From assembly GCA_963971305.1 (NCBI GenBank), contig OZ020306.1, positions 60,734,686 through 60,798,685 of the forward strand: a stretch of 64,000 nucleotides of DNA, read 5' to 3'. Under the pieces are notes generated by a model that worked only from the letters and a program-made list of their open reading frames with translations, was not told where the DNA came from and did no database searches. A program made the translations under genes and the position numbers. This document shows, piece after piece, positions 61,201 to 64,000 of the stretch; positions within the stretch are counted from its first letter, which is position 1, and every line of letters starts with the position of its first letter. The DNA is from Arcuatula senhousia (Eukaryota; Mollusca; Bivalvia; Mytilida; Mytilidae).

Positions 61201-64000
61201 ACGCGCTTCGCTTAAGGTGCACAATGTAGCCCTACATCTCAGCTATTAGGCGGTACCAAGTAGAACGGTATACTATTTATAGTTTAATTTTATATCCTCA
61301 TACGGCAAGTGTACACCAAAAATCTAGGACGTCATTTTTGGCGTCGCGGAACTAAAAAAACAAGTTGAAAAAAAGAAGATATCGGGATATGCCGAGCGGT
61401 CTTGCGCGCTACGCGCTTCGTTTAAGGTGCCCAATGTAGCCCTACATCTCAGCTATTAGGCGGTACCAAGTAGAACGGTATACTATTTATAGTTTTATTT
61501 TATATCCTCATACGGCAAGTGTACACCAAAAATCTAGGACGTCATTTTTGGCGTCGCGGAACTAAAAAAACAAGTTGAAAAAAAGAAGATATCGGGATAT
61601 GCCGAGCGGTCTTGCGCGCTACGCGCTTCGCTTAAGGTGCACAATGTAGCCCTACATCTCAGCTATTAGGCGGTACCAAGTAGAACGGTATACTATTTAT
61701 AGTTTTATTTTATATCCTCATACGGCAAGTGTACACCAAAAATCTAGGACGTCATTTTTGGCGTCGCGGAACTAAAAAAACAAGTTGAAAAAAAGAAGAT
61801 ATCGGGATATGCCGAGCGGTCTTGCGCGCTACGCGCTTCGCTTAAGGTGCACAATGTAGCCCTACATCTCAGCTATTAGGCGGTACCAAGTAGAACGGTA
61901 TACTATTTATAGTTTTATTTTATATCCTCATACGGCAAGTGTACACCAAAAATCTAGGACGTCATTTTTGGCGTCGCGGAACTAAAAAAACAAGTTGAAA
62001 AAAAGAAGATATCGGGATTTGCCGAGCGGTCTTGCGCGCTACGCGCTTCGCTTAAGGTGCACAATGTAGCCCTACATCTCAGCTATTAGGCGGTACCAAG
62101 TAGAACGGTATACTATTTATAGTTTTATTTTATATCCTCATACGGCAAGTGTACACCAAAAATCTAGGACGTCATTTTTGGCGTCGCGGAACTAAAAAAA
62201 CAAGTTGAAAAAAAGAAGATATCGGGATATGCCGAGCGGTCTTGCGCGCTACGCGCTTCGTTTAAGGTGCACAATGTAGCCCTACATCTCAGCTATTAGG
62301 CGGTACCAAGTAGAACGGTATACTATTTATAGTTTTATTTTATATCCTCATACGGCAAGTGTACACCAAAAATCTAGGACGTCATTTTTGGCGTCGCGGA
62401 ACTAAAAAAACAAGTTGAAAAAAAGAAGATATCGGGATATGCCGAGCGGTCTTGCGCGCTACGCGCTTCGTTTAAGGTTTGATTTGATGTAGCCCTACAT
62501 CTCAGCTATTAGGCGGTACCAAGTAGAACGGTATACTATTTATAGTTTTATTTTATATCCTCATACGGCAAGTGTACACCAAAAATCTAGGACGTCATTT
62601 TTGGCGTCGCGGAACTAAAAAAACAAGTTGAAAAAAAGAAGATATCGGGATATGCCGAGCGGTCTTGCGCGCTACGCACTTCGCTTAAGGTGCACAATGT
62701 AGCCCTACATCTCAGCTATTAGGCGGTACCAAGTAGAACGGTATACTATTTATAGTTTTATTTTATATCCTCATACGGCAAGTGTACACCAAAAATCTAG
62801 GACGTCATTTTTGGCGTCGCGGAACTAAAAAAACAAGTTGAAAAAAAGAAGATATCGGGATATGCCGAGCGGTCTTGCGCGCTACGCGCTTCGTTTAAGG
62901 TGCCCAATGTAGCCCTACATCTCAGCTATTAGGCGGTACCAAGTAGAACGGTATACTATTTATAGTTTTATTTTATATCCTCATACGGCAAGTGTACACC
63001 AAAAATCTAGGACGTCATTTTTGGCGTCGCGGAACTAAAAAAACAAGTTGAAAAAAAGAAGATATCGGGATATGCCGAGCGGTCTTGCGCGCTACGCGCT
63101 TCGTTTAAGGTGCACAATGTAGCCCTACATCTCAGCTATTAGGCGTTACCAAGTAGAACGGTATACTATTTATAGTTTTATTTTATATCCTCATACGGCA
63201 AGTGTACACCAAAAATCTAGGACGTCATTTTTGGCGTCGCGGAACTAAAAAAACAAGTTGAAAAAAAGAAGATATCGGGATATGCCGAGCGGTCTTGCGC
63301 GCTACGCGCTTCGTTTAAGGTGCACAATGTAGCCCTACATCTCAGCTATTAGGCGGTACCAAGTAGAACGGTATACTATTTATAGTTTTATTTTATATCC
63401 TCATACGGCAAGTGTACACCAAAAATCTAGGACGTCATTTTTGGCGTCGCGGAACTAAAAAAACAAGTTGAAAAAAAGAAGATATCGGGATATGCCGAGC
63501 GGTCTTGCGCGCTACGCGCTTCGCTTAAGGTGCACAATGTAGCCCTACATCTCAGCTATTAGGCGGTACCAAGTAGAACGGTATACTATTTATAGTTTTA
63601 TTTTATATCCTCATACGGCAAGTGTACACCAAAAATCTAGGACGTCATTTTTGGCGTCGCGGAACTAAAAAAACAAGTTGAAAAAAAGAAGATATCGGGA
63701 TTTGCCGAGCGGTCTTGCGCGCTACGCGCTTCGCTTAAGGTGCACAATGTAGCCCTACATCTCAGCTATTAGGCGGTACCAAGTAGAACGGTATACTATT
63801 TATAGTTTTATTTTATATCCTCATACGGCAAGTGTACACCAAAAATCTAGGACGTCATTTTTGGCGTCGCGGAACTAAAAAAACAAGTAGAAAAAAGAAG
63901 ATATCGGGATATGCCGAGCGGTCTTGCGCGCTACGCGCTTCGTTTAAGGTGCACAATGTAGCCCTACATCTCAGCTATTAGGCGGTACCAAGTAGAACGG
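52251..64000. repeat. Satellite array block 4 (about 56 monomers)
   Basis: Continues to the window end. Monomers at about 53.2-56.3 kb are nearly all CTTCGTTTAAGG type and are organised in 5- and 4-monomer blocks. Further right, T and C types mix and share markers such as GTGCCCAATG (57231, 57861, 61429, 62901) and GGGATTTGCC (62014, 63697). One monomer has its GTGCACAATG region replaced by GTTTGATTTGATG (about 62477-62489). The 66-codon ORFs at 53597, 54647 and 55487 come from one monomer variant (TACTCC for TAGCCC) copied twice. No gene is seen. Confidence 0.97.
53340..55700. repeat. Higher-order repeats of 5 and 4 monomers
   Basis: GTCATCTTTGG occurs at 53354, 54404 and 55244; ATGTACTCC at 53667, 54717 and 55557. 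Both sets are spaced 1050 and then 840 bp. The CATATCAG variant occurs only near 54518 and 55358. The 840-bp duplication is therefore the younger step, or a monomer was lost. Confidence 0.8.

Overview
This window is almost entirely one satellite DNA array from a eukaryote, interrupted by four transposable-element insertions. There are no bacterial-type genes, operons or rRNA genes. The organism is most likely an invertebrate. A mollusc, perhaps a bivalve, is my inference from the general look of the LINE C-terminus and of the Ty3/Gypsy-type element; the sequence does not prove it.

Layout. (1) 1-18434: head-to-tail monomers of about 210 bp. (2) 18435-24043: a young, complete, gag-only LTR retrotransposon. 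It has LTRs of 1543 and 1545 bp with TGTAACG...CGTTACA ends, a primer binding site, a 428-residue Gag ending in a CCHC zinc knuckle, a polypurine tract, and no pol. (3) 24044-39238: satellite. (4) 39239-39771: a 5'-truncated LINE 3' end with a 6-bp target duplication. (5) 39772-49606: satellite, including a duplicated block of 14 monomers (offset 2940 bp). (6) 49607-50611 and 51246-52250: two apparently identical copies of an unclassified 1005-bp element, separated by three monomers. The second copy arose by a 1639-bp tandem duplication of the array. (7) 52251-64000: satellite. The array runs off both ends of the window. By length there are roughly 266 monomers (about 88, 72, 47, 3 and 56 in the five blocks).

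Each monomer contains a stretch closely resembling the D-arm/A-box region of tRNA-Leu, a GCGCG/CGCGC hairpin, an ATGTAG/CTACAT palindrome and an 8-bp inverted repeat (CCAAAAAT/ATTTTTGG). Shared variants show changing higher-order structure: 7-mers (1470 bp) near the start, alternating T/C dimers (420 bp) from about 16.2 kb, a 14-mer at 39.8-45.7 kb, and 5-mer and 4-mer blocks at 53-56 kb. This is the pattern expected from repeated unequal exchange.

The only protein-coding gene that looks intact is the retrotransposon gag. It would depend on a partner element for reverse transcriptase and integrase. The most unusual points are the animal gag-only element with very long LTRs, the tRNA-Leu-like segment inside the satellite, and the insertion of two unrelated elements at the same site of the 210-bp monomer.
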